This document shows, piece after piece, positions 25,702 through 34,800 of a stretch of 64,000 bases of DNA. Location of the stretch: the NCBI RefSeq assembly GCF_000223985.1, contig NZ_AFWV01000004.1, forward strand, positions 62,001 to 126,000. The letters are read 5' to 3'. The DNA is from Thiocapsa marina 5811. GTDB taxonomy: Bacteria > Pseudomonadota > Gammaproteobacteria > Chromatiales > Chromatiaceae. Numbering within the stretch: position 1 is the stretch's first letter; each line of letters starts with the position of its first letter. The translations under genes and the position numbers were made by a program. The notes under the pieces were generated by a model, which was not told the origin of the DNA, did not search any database, and worked only from the letters and a program-made list of their open reading frames with translations.

Positions 25702-26574
25702 TCAGAGCACCAACAGCAGCACGGCCGGCAGCGTGACCAGGGCCGCGGCGTTGCCGAGGAGGACGATGGATGCGACGCGCTCGGGTTCTTGGGCGTAGCG
25801 CTCGGCGAAGATGGCGTTGAGCACCGCGGGCGGCAGGGCGGCGAAGACGATCAAGATGCTCGCCTGCTCGGGGGGTAGGACAAGCGCTAGGGTAATCGCC
25901 CAAGCCAGCAGGACACCGACGAGCGGTCGAACGATGGCGCCGAGAAGTCCGACACGCCAATCCGCGAGGTTGACATCGACGAGACGCACGCCGAGGGTGA
26001 AGAGCATGAGCGGAATCGAGACCTGACCGAGCATGTCCACGGGCCGGGCAATCAGCTCATGCAGGGAGATGCCGGAGAGGTTCACGGCGAGTCCGGCAAT
26101 GCAGGCCAGCATCACCGGGGTGCGCAGAACACCGAGGATGTCAGCATGTCGGTCGAGCATCCGGGTCCCGAGCGAGAAGTGCAGGACGTTCTCGATCAGA
26201 AAGAGCACGACCGCTGCGGGCATCGCCTGCTCGCCGAAGGCGAGGACAAGCAAGGGGATACCCATGTTGCCCGAGTTGACGAACATCATGGGCGGGACAA
26301 AGGTGCGCACCGCGATACCGCTCGATCGGGCGATCGGCCAGGCGATGAGGCCCGAACCCAGCACGAGTGCGACGCCGGCCACCGCCAGTAGCCCGTAGGC
26401 ACCGAGGTCCGCGTCCTTCGCGGCGAGCGCCGAGAAGACCAGGGCGGGCACGAAGATGTCCATATTGAGCGCGGTGGCCGCGCGCATGTCGGGGCGGTGG
26501 CGACGGGCGTAGAAAAACCCGACCGCGACCACGGCAAACAGCGGCAGGACGATGAGGAGAATGCGCTCGAGCAG
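25702..26574 (-). CDS. AEC-family transporter (auxin efflux carrier type)
   Basis: The product has about ten membrane segments with the AEC motifs NMDIFVPALVFSAL, FVNSGNMGIPLLVLAFG and the C-terminal PPAVLNAIFAERY. Family members often begin MLERILLIVLP. Here the matching frame reads LLERILLIVLPLF from CTG at 26572-26574, with GAGG seven bases upstream. No ATG, GTG or TTG exists before the first membrane helix, and the GTG at 26530-26532 would cut it. CTG is therefore the likely start (290 aa). Substrate unknown; carboxylates are common for the family. Confidence 0.75.
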   Translation of the reverse strand: MLERILLIVLPLFAVVAVGFFYARRHRPDMRAATALNMDIFVPALVFSALAAKDADLGAYGLLAVAGVALVLGSGLIAWPIARSSGIAVRTFVPPMMFVNSGNMGIPLLVLAFGEQAMPAAVVLFLIENVLHFSLGTRMLDRHADILGVLRTPVMLACIAGLAVNLSGISLHELIARPVDMLGQVSIPLMLFTLGVRLVDVNLADWRVGLLGAIVRPLVGVLLAWAITLALVLPPEQASILIVFAALPPAVLNAIFAERYAQEPERVASIVLLGNAAALVTLPAVLLLVL

Positions 26575-26626
26575 GATGCGACCTCGTCAACGCAACGAAC
26601 GAAGCTGGTTGGACACCGGACCGACC

Positions 26627-26709
26627 TAAACCGCGTCCAGAGTGAAATGCGTCATTTCATGCTGTGTCGGGCTCGAGGATTTTTCCGATCTTCGGAGTGA
26701 CGCGGTTTA
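26627..26709. repeat. 83-bp terminal-inverted-repeat element (copy 5)
   Basis: The ends are TAAACCGCG and CGCGGTTTA. The interior is nearly the same as the decayed copy at 2996-3078. It lies between the starts and ends of minus-strand genes. Confidence 0.9.
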
Positions 26710-26732
26710 GATGCGTCGCGCCACGCAGGCCA

Positions 26733-28220
26733 TCAGAAGCCTCCGCCGGTGCGAAAGCCGCCACTGCTCCCGCCGCGCCTGGCGGCGCCACCCGACCGAC
26801 CCCCGCCGCCGGGGCGTGCGGCGCTCCCGCGGCCCAAACCGCCGAAGATGTCCCCTCGGGGGCGTGAATCGCCGAGGCCGCCGCCCCAGACCGTACCGCG
26901 ACCGAAGGCGCCGGATCCGAAACCCGGGTCGGAGCGCTCCGTGCGGTAGCGCTGCTGCTCCTGCATGACGCGCCAGAGGTTGCGTCGGTCCAGGGCACCG
27001 TTCAGGAACTGCCCCAGCATCATGGCGATCATGGCCTCGTTGCCGAATTGCGAGTCGGCACGGTCGTAGCTGCTGCGTTTGAAGTCCGTCCGCAGACCCT
27101 CGACCTCGTCGAGACGTTGCCGAGCCTGCACGAGCGACTCGCGCAGCGGCTGGAGTGCGCCCTCGAGTCGGCGCCGCTCGTCCTCGCGCTCCAAGAGGCG
27201 GGCGACGATCAGGTCGTCTTCCGGGAAGGGCGTCGCGAGTGCCTCGCGACGCAGCTCCATCAGGTCATCGCGCTGCATCTCGGACGTCATGAGCTCGAGC
27301 GCCTTGGCGCTGTAGTCGTCCTGTCCGGCGGCATAGAAGGCCTTGCGTACCTCGAGGCCCTGGAGGTCGTTCTGCGCTTCGGCGATACGCGTGTCGATGG
27401 CCTCGATCGCCGCCTGTGCGTCGAGGACATCGGCTTCGAGTGCCGGGATCCCGTCCTCGATCCGTGCGGCTTCGTCGAGTGCCTTCAGGGCGGCAAGCTC
27501 GGACTCGGCGGCGCTCGCGAGCGCGGTGGCGTGCTCGCGCAGGCGCTCGGGGATTTCGTTTAAGCGGGCATAGTTCGCGCCGGCGTCGGCATAGCCGATC
27601 AGGCGGGCGACCTTGCCGTCGAGCCACCGGGTCAGCCGCCATGCCTTGTAGCCGGGCTGGCCGTAGCGGCGTTTCCAGAGATACATGAAGAGCGGATCTG
27701 CTCGGTACGAGACACCCTTTTCTTCGCGTTCCTCGTCGCTGCGGTCTGCCTTCTCGGCGGCGTGCGCGGCCTTGCGTTCGGCATCGGTCGCACGATCGAG
27801 CCGGGCCTTGTAGGCGTCGTCGTCTGCGAGCCGAGCCTGGGTACGGGCCTCGGCGGCGTCCACCGCCCCAACCGCGGCATCGACCCGATCCGCCTGCTCG
27901 CCGCGCTCGGACTCGAGGGTGCGGAGTGCTGACTCCGCAATCCGGATCTGCTCCTTCAGCAGCGTCAGCGCGGTCTCGCGTTGGGCCAGAAGCGCAGCAA
28001 CCTGCTGGTCGGATTGGTCCAGGTGCTCGAGCAACGCGGGGTCCGCAAGCAATCCGACGCGAAGCTGCGCGAGCGCCTTGTAGTCTTCGAGCTGTCCCTG
28101 GCGTTGCGCCTGCAATTCTTGCTCGGCGGACTCGACACGGGCTTCGACCGCGGCAACCCGAGCGCGTGCCTCCGCGACCGCCCGATCGATCTCGCCGAGG
28201 GCTTGTCTGCCGGACATCAT
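26733..28220 (-). CDS. Long coiled-coil protein with Gly/Arg-rich tail
   Basis: From ATG 28218-28220, preceded by GGAG, the 495-aa product is mostly predicted coiled coil (about 1-160 and 220-390), rich in Ala, Glu, Arg and Leu. A conserved-looking middle, VSYRADPLFMYLWKRRYGQ near residue 175, is the most globular part. The last ~55 residues are Gly-, Arg- and Ser-rich with FGSGAFGRG and GGGGRSGG blocks, likely disordered. It is the third gene of an operon after the TelA-like and DUF6384-like genes. Function unknown; scaffold or membrane-associated partner is plausible. Confidence 0.7.
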   Translation of the reverse strand: MMSGRQALGEIDRAVAEARARVAAVEARVESAEQELQAQRQGQLEDYKALAQLRVGLLADPALLEHLDQSDQQVAALLAQRETALTLLKEQIRIAESALRTLESERGEQADRVDAAVGAVDAAEARTQARLADDDAYKARLDRATDAERKAAHAAEKADRSDEEREEKGVSYRADPLFMYLWKRRYGQPGYKAWRLTRWLDGKVARLIGYADAGANYARLNEIPERLREHATALASAAESELAALKALDEAARIEDGIPALEADVLDAQAAIEAIDTRIAEAQNDLQGLEVRKAFYAAGQDDYSAKALELMTSEMQRDDLMELRREALATPFPEDDLIVARLLEREDERRRLEGALQPLRESLVQARQRLDEVEGLRTDFKRSSYDRADSQFGNEAMIAMMLGQFLNGALDRRNLWRVMQEQQRYRTERSDPGFGSGAFGRGTVWGGGLGDSRPRGDIFGGLGRGSAARPGGGGRSGGAARRGGSSGGFRTGGGF

Positions 28221-28305
28221 GTGCGGTCTCCAGAATAAGCGGTGTCTGTCGTGAAGGTGGGCCGAGCCGCGTCTCGGCCGGTTCCCCCAAGCGTCGGATC
28301 TGGAC

Positions 28306-29262
28306 TTACCACCGTGTGATCGCCCCGCCGGTTGTCGGCATGTCGTAGCGCGGAACCAACGCTCCGCGGCCCTTGTAGCCGAAACGGTCCCGCTCGATGA
28401 TGCCGTCGTCGCGTTTGTCGCGCGCAACCGCATTGAAGGTCTGCTCGTCTACGCGCAGCCCCCAGATGGCGACGGTCTCCGTCTCGCGGGTCTCCTCGTT
28501 GCGAATCGGCACGCGGAGCACCCGCCCGGTCGGATCCACGGCCTCGACCAGGATGTAATAGTTGCGCGCGTTCGTGTTCAGGTCAGGGACGCGCCAAACG
28601 CCGGTCTGCTCGCCCGGACGGTTGACGATGCGCAGGTTGTATTCCTGCTCCAAGGTCGTCAGGGCTGTTTCAAGCTCGCGCAGCGCAAGGCGGGCGCCCG
28701 GGGTGTCGTCGTTGCGCAGCGCGGACCGACCTGCATCGAGATAGCGCTGGAGGGTTTCGCGCGCTTGGTCGTTCTCGGCCAGCGCGATCGCCTCGGAATG
28801 GACGCGCGCCAAGTCCTCCGGCAACTCGGCATCCGGGGCCACGAAGGAGACATAGTGGATGACGGCGGCGAGGATCATGACGCCCAGGATCCCGCCGACC
28901 CACTTGCCCCAATTGCCGCGGTTCACGTAGATGCGGGCAAGTCGGGTCGTCAGCGATCGAGGTGGCGGGGCATAGGTGAAGCGGCCTTCCTCGAGGGCCG
29001 CCACGCCTTGCTCGATGACATGGTCCGGCACATCGATCCCCTGGGCTGCGTAGATCTTGCGCAGCCGCTCCTTGAGATCCTCCTTGCGATCCAGGTCGTC
29101 GAGCTCGGCCGTGACGAGGCGCTCCCGGCGTCTGAGCGTATCCACGACGTCCATCGCGAGCATGACCTCGTCGAGCGGATGGCTGCTGCCCGCGATCATG
29201 GCGGGCGCCGCCGTTTCGCCGACGGGTCCCGCCCCGGTGTCCGCGGCGGCTTCCGTGCTCAT
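28306..29262 (-). CDS. DUF6384-like single-pass membrane protein
   Basis: The 318-aa protein has a cytosolic N-terminus with LDEVMLAMDVVDTLRRRE (about 29-48), a basic helix LKERLRKIYAAQGIDVPD, one membrane segment at about 121-141, then an extracytoplasmic helical part and a beta-rich C-terminal domain (about 210-318: YILVEAVDPTGRVLRVPI). It matches the layout of DUF6384 proteins. Its start codon overlaps the stop of the TelA-like gene (ATGA at 29259-29262), so translation is coupled. It is followed by the coiled-coil gene 85 bp later. Confidence 0.65.
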   Translation of the reverse strand: MSTEAAADTGAGPVGETAAPAMIAGSSHPLDEVMLAMDVVDTLRRRERLVTAELDDLDRKEDLKERLRKIYAAQGIDVPDHVIEQGVAALEEGRFTYAPPPRSLTTRLARIYVNRGNWGKWVGGILGVMILAAVIHYVSFVAPDAELPEDLARVHSEAIALAENDQARETLQRYLDAGRSALRNDDTPGARLALRELETALTTLEQEYNLRIVNRPGEQTGVWRVPDLNTNARNYYILVEAVDPTGRVLRVPIRNEETRETETVAIWGLRVDEQTFNAVARDKRDDGIIERDRFGYKGRGALVPRYDMPTTGGAITRW

Positions 29263-30458
29263 GCGTCGACCTTGAGCTCGAGTCCCTTGCCCTCCTCGGC
29301 GAGGCGTGCGAGCTTGCGTTTGCCCTCTTCGACCGCGTCGCGGATCTCCTCGGCGTTGCGGGTGCTTTGGGTGCGCATCTCCTCGATGATCTCGTGCGAT
29401 CGGGTCTGCCAGGTCACGACGGAGTCGACCAGCTTCTTGACCGCATCGGCGCGCACGGTCGGTCCGTAACCCGCCCGAACCGCCGCTTCCTGGACCTTCC
29501 CGCCGATATCGGCCAGGACCTCGAGCGACTGGCTCACGCCCTCCTTCATCGCCTCCACCGTCTGAGTGGCCTCGTGCAGCCCGAACATCCCGGTGAATGA
29601 GGCCGTGAGTGCGGTGAGGACCACCTCGTTGGTGCTGAAGAAGCTCACGGCCTGCGCATAGACGCGCTCCTTGGCGTTCGTCGTCTGGAGCAGACGCGCC
29701 ATCACCACCTCGGAGGTGTTGTACGAGATGGTCAGGTTGTCGGAGAGATCCTTGGCGATCTGATAGCGCTTCTCTTCGAGCTGCAGGGCGCGGACTTGCT
29801 CGTCGCGGGCCAGCTCGAGGCGCGCGCGCTCGGCCGGCTCGCCCGAGGTGTTCGCCTCGACCTGCTTCATCGCCGCGTCCAGCGACGCCTTCGCCGCGTC
29901 CAGCCGACCCTGCGCGGTCGCGAGAACCTCGAGCGCCAACACCTCGGACTGTTTCAGGGCACCGCGAAAGTCTTGATAGGCCTCGAGGATCTGGTGCTCG
30001 CGCCGAATCTGGTCGTCGGTGGCGGAGGTGACGTCCAGATAGGTTGTCTTGATCGTGTCGAAACGCGCGGCGATGTCGCCGCGCGTGACCTTCATCCAGA
30101 CGTTGCTCATGCGCTCGAAGGTGTCGAGCTTGCCGTCCTCGATCTGATCCACCATCGTCTTGGCATCGTCGCGGATGCTGTTGAAGGCGTTGGTGATGTC
30201 CTCGTAGCGACTGCCGATCTCCATGGCCTGGACCTGCTGGCGGACCACGTCGTTGAAGAGCGACGCTTGGCTCAGGGTGCGCGCGATGGCGGTCACGCGG
30301 CCTTCGTCGAGGGTCGAGATCTGATTCAGAAGCGCGATGATCGGATCGGCTTGCCGATCGGCTTCGGTCGGGAGCAGGCCCAGATCGTCAAGGCCGTTCA
30401 TGGCCTTGTCCAGATACTGCATGGGGGTCACGGTTGCGACGGCAGTGGTGTCGGTCAT
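29259..30458 (-). CDS. TelA-like helical protein
   Basis: From ATG 30456-30458 the product is 399 aa, almost wholly alpha-helical. It contains ISYNTSEVVMARLLQTTNAK, ERVYAQAVSFFSTNEVVLTA and FGLHEATQTVEAMKEG, resembling the TelA (toxic anion resistance) superfamily. The role is not known for this branch; TelA proteins have been linked to tellurite and antibiotic tolerance. It is the promoter-proximal gene of the three-gene operon. A ~150-bp stretch and a repeat element precede it. Confidence 0.7.
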   Translation of the reverse strand: MTDTTAVATVTPMQYLDKAMNGLDDLGLLPTEADRQADPIIALLNQISTLDEGRVTAIARTLSQASLFNDVVRQQVQAMEIGSRYEDITNAFNSIRDDAKTMVDQIEDGKLDTFERMSNVWMKVTRGDIAARFDTIKTTYLDVTSATDDQIRREHQILEAYQDFRGALKQSEVLALEVLATAQGRLDAAKASLDAAMKQVEANTSGEPAERARLELARDEQVRALQLEEKRYQIAKDLSDNLTISYNTSEVVMARLLQTTNAKERVYAQAVSFFSTNEVVLTALTASFTGMFGLHEATQTVEAMKEGVSQSLEVLADIGGKVQEAAVRAGYGPTVRADAVKKLVDSVVTWQTRSHEIIEEMRTQSTRNAEEIRDAVEEGKRKLARLAEEGKGLELKVDA

Positions 30459-30606
30459 GCTCAGGCTCTCCTCCCGGCGGACCGCCCTGGTCGGTCCGCT
30501 TATGCTTGTTGTGGACGGTCTCGGGTCGGGGTTGCCCCTGAGAGAGGCAGCCCATCGCACGCGGTCGATCCCGGATCCGGATCGGCGACCCGGGCAGTGA
30601 CCCGGC

Positions 30607-30691
30607 TAAACCGCGCCCAGCGCGGCATGCGATGTTTTTAACTGGGATCAGCCCCGGCAGACGTGACGACCGCTGGAGCCGGCGCGGTTTA
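30607..30691. repeat. 85-bp terminal-inverted-repeat element (copy 6)
   Basis: The ends are TAAACCGCG and CGCGGTTTA. It forms a tandem pair with the decayed copy at 30715 across an AT-rich 23-bp spacer. Confidence 0.9.
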
Positions 30692-30714
30692 GGATACTAA
30701 AAAATCGATCATGT

Positions 30715-30798
30715 TGAAGCGCGTGTCCGGTGAGGGTTTTGGATGCACCGAACGTCGAGCTCGCTCGAAAACGAGCCTCTCGCTCTGGACGTGCTTTA
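30715..30798. repeat. Diverged terminal-inverted-repeat element
   Basis: The left end is TGAAGCGCGTCC and the right end GGACGTGCTTTA. Both ends carry the same change from the consensus (AAGC for AACC), keeping the stem paired. The interior resembles copy 49994-50077 (ACGTCGAGCTC and CGCTCTGGACG). Confidence 0.7.
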
Positions 30799-30866
30799 CG
30801 TCAATATCGCGATTGTGCGTGTCGGGCACAAGTCTTAGCCGACGGCTGACACCGCCGCGGCGGGGT

Positions 30867-30894
30867 GTTCCGCAATGGCTCGCCATTGCCGAAC
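30867..30894. promoter_or_regulatory. Hairpin upstream of the BON-LysM gene
   Basis: The arms GTTCCGCAATGGC and GCCATTGCCGAAC pair at 12 of 13 positions around a 2-base loop, 75 bp before the start codon. It could be an operator palindrome or an mRNA leader hairpin. The rest of 30459-30968 holds only the two repeat elements. Confidence 0.35.
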
Positions 30895-30968
30895 GCCGTC
30901 GCGTGTGCGAGCATTTTCGAGGCAATGCGGCACCGCGGTCTAAACCGAACACACCACCGGAGGACTCC

Positions 30969-31406
30969 ATGGGACTCTTCGATTTCGCGAAAGACATCGG
31001 CAAGAAGCTCTTCGGCAACGATGCCGAGGCAGGAGAGAAGATCAAGGCGGAGATCGAGCAGGACAATCCCGGTATCAAGGGATTGACCGTGAATTACGAC
31101 AACGGCGTGGTCTCGCTGACCGGCGAGGCCGAGAGCCCGGAGGCGATGGAGAAGGCCGTTCTCATGGCCGGCAACGTCAAGGGTGTCGCGGAGGTCAAGA
31201 TCGATCAGCTCACCGCACCGCCTCAGACCGCCGAGGTCGACTTCTATGTGATCGAGAAAGGCGACACGCTCTCGGCCATCGCCAAGAAATATTACGGCGA
31301 TGCCAACGCCTATCCCCGAATCTTCGAGGCGAACCGGGAGGTCATCAAGGACGCCAACCTCATCTACCCCGGACAGAAGATTCGGATTCCCAAGTCGGCG
31401 GGTTAG
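30969..31406 (+). CDS. BON-LysM protein (Kbp/YgaU-like)
   Basis: From ATG 30969, preceded by GGAGG, the 145-aa product has a BON domain at about 20-80 (GIKGLTVNYDNGVVSLTGEA, then VKGVAEVKID) and a LysM domain at 92-141 (YVIEKGDTLSAIAKKYYG, then NLIYPGQKIRIP). Length and order match E. coli Kbp (149 aa), a cytoplasmic K+-binding protein induced by osmotic stress. No signal peptide is seen, consistent with that location. Upstream in-frame sequence is repeat-derived and not part of the gene. Confidence 0.9.
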   Translation: MGLFDFAKDIGKKLFGNDAEAGEKIKAEIEQDNPGIKGLTVNYDNGVVSLTGEAESPEAMEKAVLMAGNVKGVAEVKIDQLTAPPQTAEVDFYVIEKGDTLSAIAKKYYGDANAYPRIFEANREVIKDANLIYPGQKIRIPKSAG

Positions 31407-31413
31407 CCGGGTC

Positions 31414-31490
31414 GGGTGGACGAGCGAGAGCGAAGTCCACCGAGCCCTGCGCCGGCGATGGTGGACTGCGCTGCGCTTGTCCACCCTACG
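31414..31490 (+). repeat. REP-like double-hairpin element, copy 2
   Basis: Two adjacent hairpins with GGTGGAC/GTCCACC arms and loops of GAGCGAGAGCGAA and TGCGCTGCGCTT type, ending CCACCCTACG. Same orientation as copy 3 at 54426, opposite to copy 1. It lies directly behind the BON-LysM gene and could act as its terminator. Confidence 0.85.
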
Positions 31491-31583
31491 GCTCCGACCC
31501 GCGACGTGGACGGAGGATATGAGCAAGGAGCGTCACTCCCCTATACGGCCACGTCGACGGGGTCGGGACCTGGCAGCCCCCCT

Positions 31584-31654
31584 GGATAGTCGACTTGCAG
31601 TCGACATCTCGCGCTGGCCTGACGGCCAGCGGGTCGACTGCAAGTCGACTATCC
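31584..31654. repeat. Long GTCGAC hairpin element
   Basis: Perfect 22-bp inverted arms (31584-31605 and 31633-31654) start with GGATAGTCGAC and each contain GTCGAC twice. The centre holds a second inverted pair, CTGGCC/GGCCAG. The left arm also occurs alone at 9428-9450. Confidence 0.85.
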
Positions 31655-31723
31655 CGGGGAACGCGCTCTTAACCGCACCCCGGAACGACACAACCGCAAT
31701 TCACAAGCCTGTTTTTATTTTCC

Positions 31724-31807
31724 TGAATCGCGTCCCCGCCGAGACCTCGCACTGCTCGGCCCTTACCCGCCACGCAAACCCTGCTGTTGACCGCAAGACG
31801 CGATTCA
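31724..31807. repeat. 84-bp terminal-inverted-repeat element (copy 7, AATC variant)
   Basis: The ends are TGAATCGCG and CGCGATTCA, changed in step so that the stem remains perfect. The right end contains the TGA stop (31805-31807, minus strand) of the SNF2 gene. Confidence 0.9.
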
Positions 31808-34800
31808 GCCGCGCACCAACGCCAGCATATCCGCGTAACTCAACCGCCCCCCGCCCTCGCTTCCTTCCAGCAACCCATCCGCTAAATCCCGCTTGGCGGC
31901 ATGCAGCGCCAGGATTCGCTCCTCGATCGTATTCTTGGCGACCAGCCGATAGACGGTGACCGGACGCTGCTGCCCGATCCGGTGGGCGCGGTCGGAGGCC
32001 TGATCCTCGACGGCCGGGTTCCACCAAGGATCCATGTGGATCACATAGTCGGCGGCAGTGAGATTCAGACCGACGCCGCCGGCGCGCAGGCTGATCAGGA
32101 AAAGGTCGCCTTCTCCGGCCTGGAAGGCGGCGACGGCGGCACGCCGCTGCGGCTCGGGGGTGGAGCCGTCGAGATACTGGTAGCGGATGCCGCGGGCGTC
32201 GAGATGGGCACGGATCAGTGCGAGATGGTCGACGAACTGGCTGAAGACGAGCGCCTTGTGGCGGTTCTCCAAGAGCTCGTCGAGGATCTCGTTGAAGGCA
32301 TCCAGCTTGGCGCTCGACAGATCGCTGTCCGGAAGCGCCAGACGCGGATGGCAGCAGGCGCGGCGTAGACGCATGATCTCGGCGAGGAGCTGGATGCGTT
32401 GCTGGCCGGGGTTGGCCGCTGCCTCCGGGTCGGACAGGCGTTCGACGGCCTGCCGGCGCATCGCCTCGTAGAGGGCCAGCTCGCCGTCGCTCAGCTCCAG
32501 CCTCAAGGTGATCTCGGTGCGCGGCGGCAGTTCGCTGAGAACCTCGCTCTTGAGCCGACGCAGGATGAAGGGGCGCAGCAGTTGGCGCAGACGCTGCCGC
32601 GCGCCCGCGTCCTTGTTCTGCTCGATCGGGGTGGCGAAGCGTCGGTTGAAAGTCTCCAGCGAGCCGAGCAGACCCGGATTGATGAAGCGGAAGAGGTTCC
32701 ACAGCTCGCCGAGATGGTTCTCGACGGGCGTGCCCGTGGTGATCATCCGAAAGCCGCCCTTGAGCCGCATGATGGCCTGCGAGCGCTTGGTCAGGGCATT
32801 CTTGAAGGACTGGGCCTCGTCCGCGACGATGGTCTCCCAGGACACCGCGGCCAGGCGCTCCCCTTCGGTCTGCAGCAGACCGTAGCTGCAGATGATCAGA
32901 TCGAAGGGGCCGGCGGCGTCGAGCATCGCGGCGCGATCGCCGGGGCCGAAGCGAAGCGGCTGCAGGGTCGGCGCGAAACGCTGCGCCTCGTCGACCCAGT
33001 TGCCGCAGACCGAGGTGGGCGCCAACACCAGGGTCGGACCCTTGGGTGCGCGCGACAGGATCAGGGTCAATGCCTGGAGGGTCTTGCCGAGACCCATGTC
33101 GTCGGCGAGACAGGCGCCGGCGCTCCAGTGCGCGAGCCGGGCGAGCCACCGGTAACCCTCGATCTGGTAGTCGCGCAACTCGGCCTGGAGCGTGGACGGG
33201 ATCTCCGGCTCCAGATCCTCGACGGCGGCGAGGCGATCGAGCAGGGACTGCCATGCCTTGTCGGCATCGAGCGTCATCCCGTCGATTGCCTCGGCGATAG
33301 CCGGTGCGGCGAGCGGGTGGAAGCGGCCGGTGTCGGTTAGACCGCGCAGGCCCTCGAGCTTGCGCCGCAACGCCTGACTGAGGACGAGAAAGTTGCGCTC
33401 GCCGAGCGGGATAAAACGTCCCTTTGCGGCAGCCGCCAGATCCAGTAGCTCCTGCATGAGGAGGATCCGACCGCTGTCGAGCCGGATCTGGCCCTGCAGG
33501 TCGAGCCAGTCGCCCTCCTGCTCGATCTTGATGCGCAGAGACGCCATCTGCATCTCGGGCGTCAGTCCGATGCGCTTGCCCTCGGGCCAATCCAGAACGA
33601 CCGCCTCGCCGAGCGCGTGGAGCTGCTCGAGCGTCGTCAACGCCGTTTCCAGGTCGTCGAGCGACCAGGTCCAAGCCTCGTTGTCGCGGAGCGCTGGACA
33701 GGCGTCGAGCACCTCGCGGGCCGCCGTTCGCTCACCCTCGAGGTCGCGGGTACAGCGTACGGCGCGCCCCTCGATCTCGGTGAGCAAGGTCGCCCGTCCC
33801 TGCCCCGGCAGGAGCTGAAGAGCGCTGTCGCCGAACGGGTGCATGCGCAGCTCCAGGCTCAGACCGGTCGCGAAGGGAATGAGATGCAGGTGGGGCCGGG
33901 CGTCGGCGGGCATGGTCTCCGCGGCGCTCTCGTCCCCGGCGATATCCGAATGGACGGTGACCATCGGGGCCACGGCAGCCAGCCCTTCGAGCAGCCGCGC
34001 CTCCGCGCCTTCGGGAACCTTGAGGCCCTCGGGTCCCAAGATGCGGGCGATCTCGCGATGGGCAGGCTCGAACCGGACCAGACGGACGCGTTTCGACGTC
34101 TCGTCGACCGGCAAGAGCGAACGGCCTTCCGGCGGGAAGGGCTCGATGGTCACCAGGATGTCCCGATTGCGCCGAACCACCGAGAGCGCGGGGTCGCCGA
34201 GCACCAGCTCCAGCGGGAGCTCGGTGACGCCGTTGCCGCCCTGCCGGCGCACCGTCAGCAGCGGGTGACCGACCGCGGCGAGCAGAGCGCGGTCCGCATC
34301 GAAGCGATAGCTCAGGCGGTCGGAGCCGCCATACCAGGACGACCCTTGCTCGCGGACGATACAGGCGCAGATCTCGCGGTCCTGCGGGGTCAGATAGCCG
34401 AAACTCTCCGGCTCTTCGACGAGCTTCTGCAGCGCCACGGCACGCCCGCTCGTCCAACCGCCCCGCTTCATGCGTTTCTGCTCGCGCGGCTCCAGCATGC
34501 CGTGCGTCTTGATGAAACCAAGCTGCCAGGCCATGCGCCGGTCGGTGCCCGCGGAGGTGTCCACCCCGGGTGCGGCATGGGCGCCGAGTCCCTTGAGCGC
34601 ATCGAGCGCGATCTCCCAGGTCGCCTTGCGCGCGAGCAGATCGGTCATCGACACCAAACCGGCGGGCCGCTTGCCGAGCTCAGGTCGCTCGCCTTCGAAA
34701 CCGAAGGCATCCAGGAGTGCGGCTGCCTCGTGGGCGTACCAGAGAAACCCGGCCTGATTCGCCTTCGCAGTCCAGCCGGCCAGGACGTCGAGCGCCTCGG

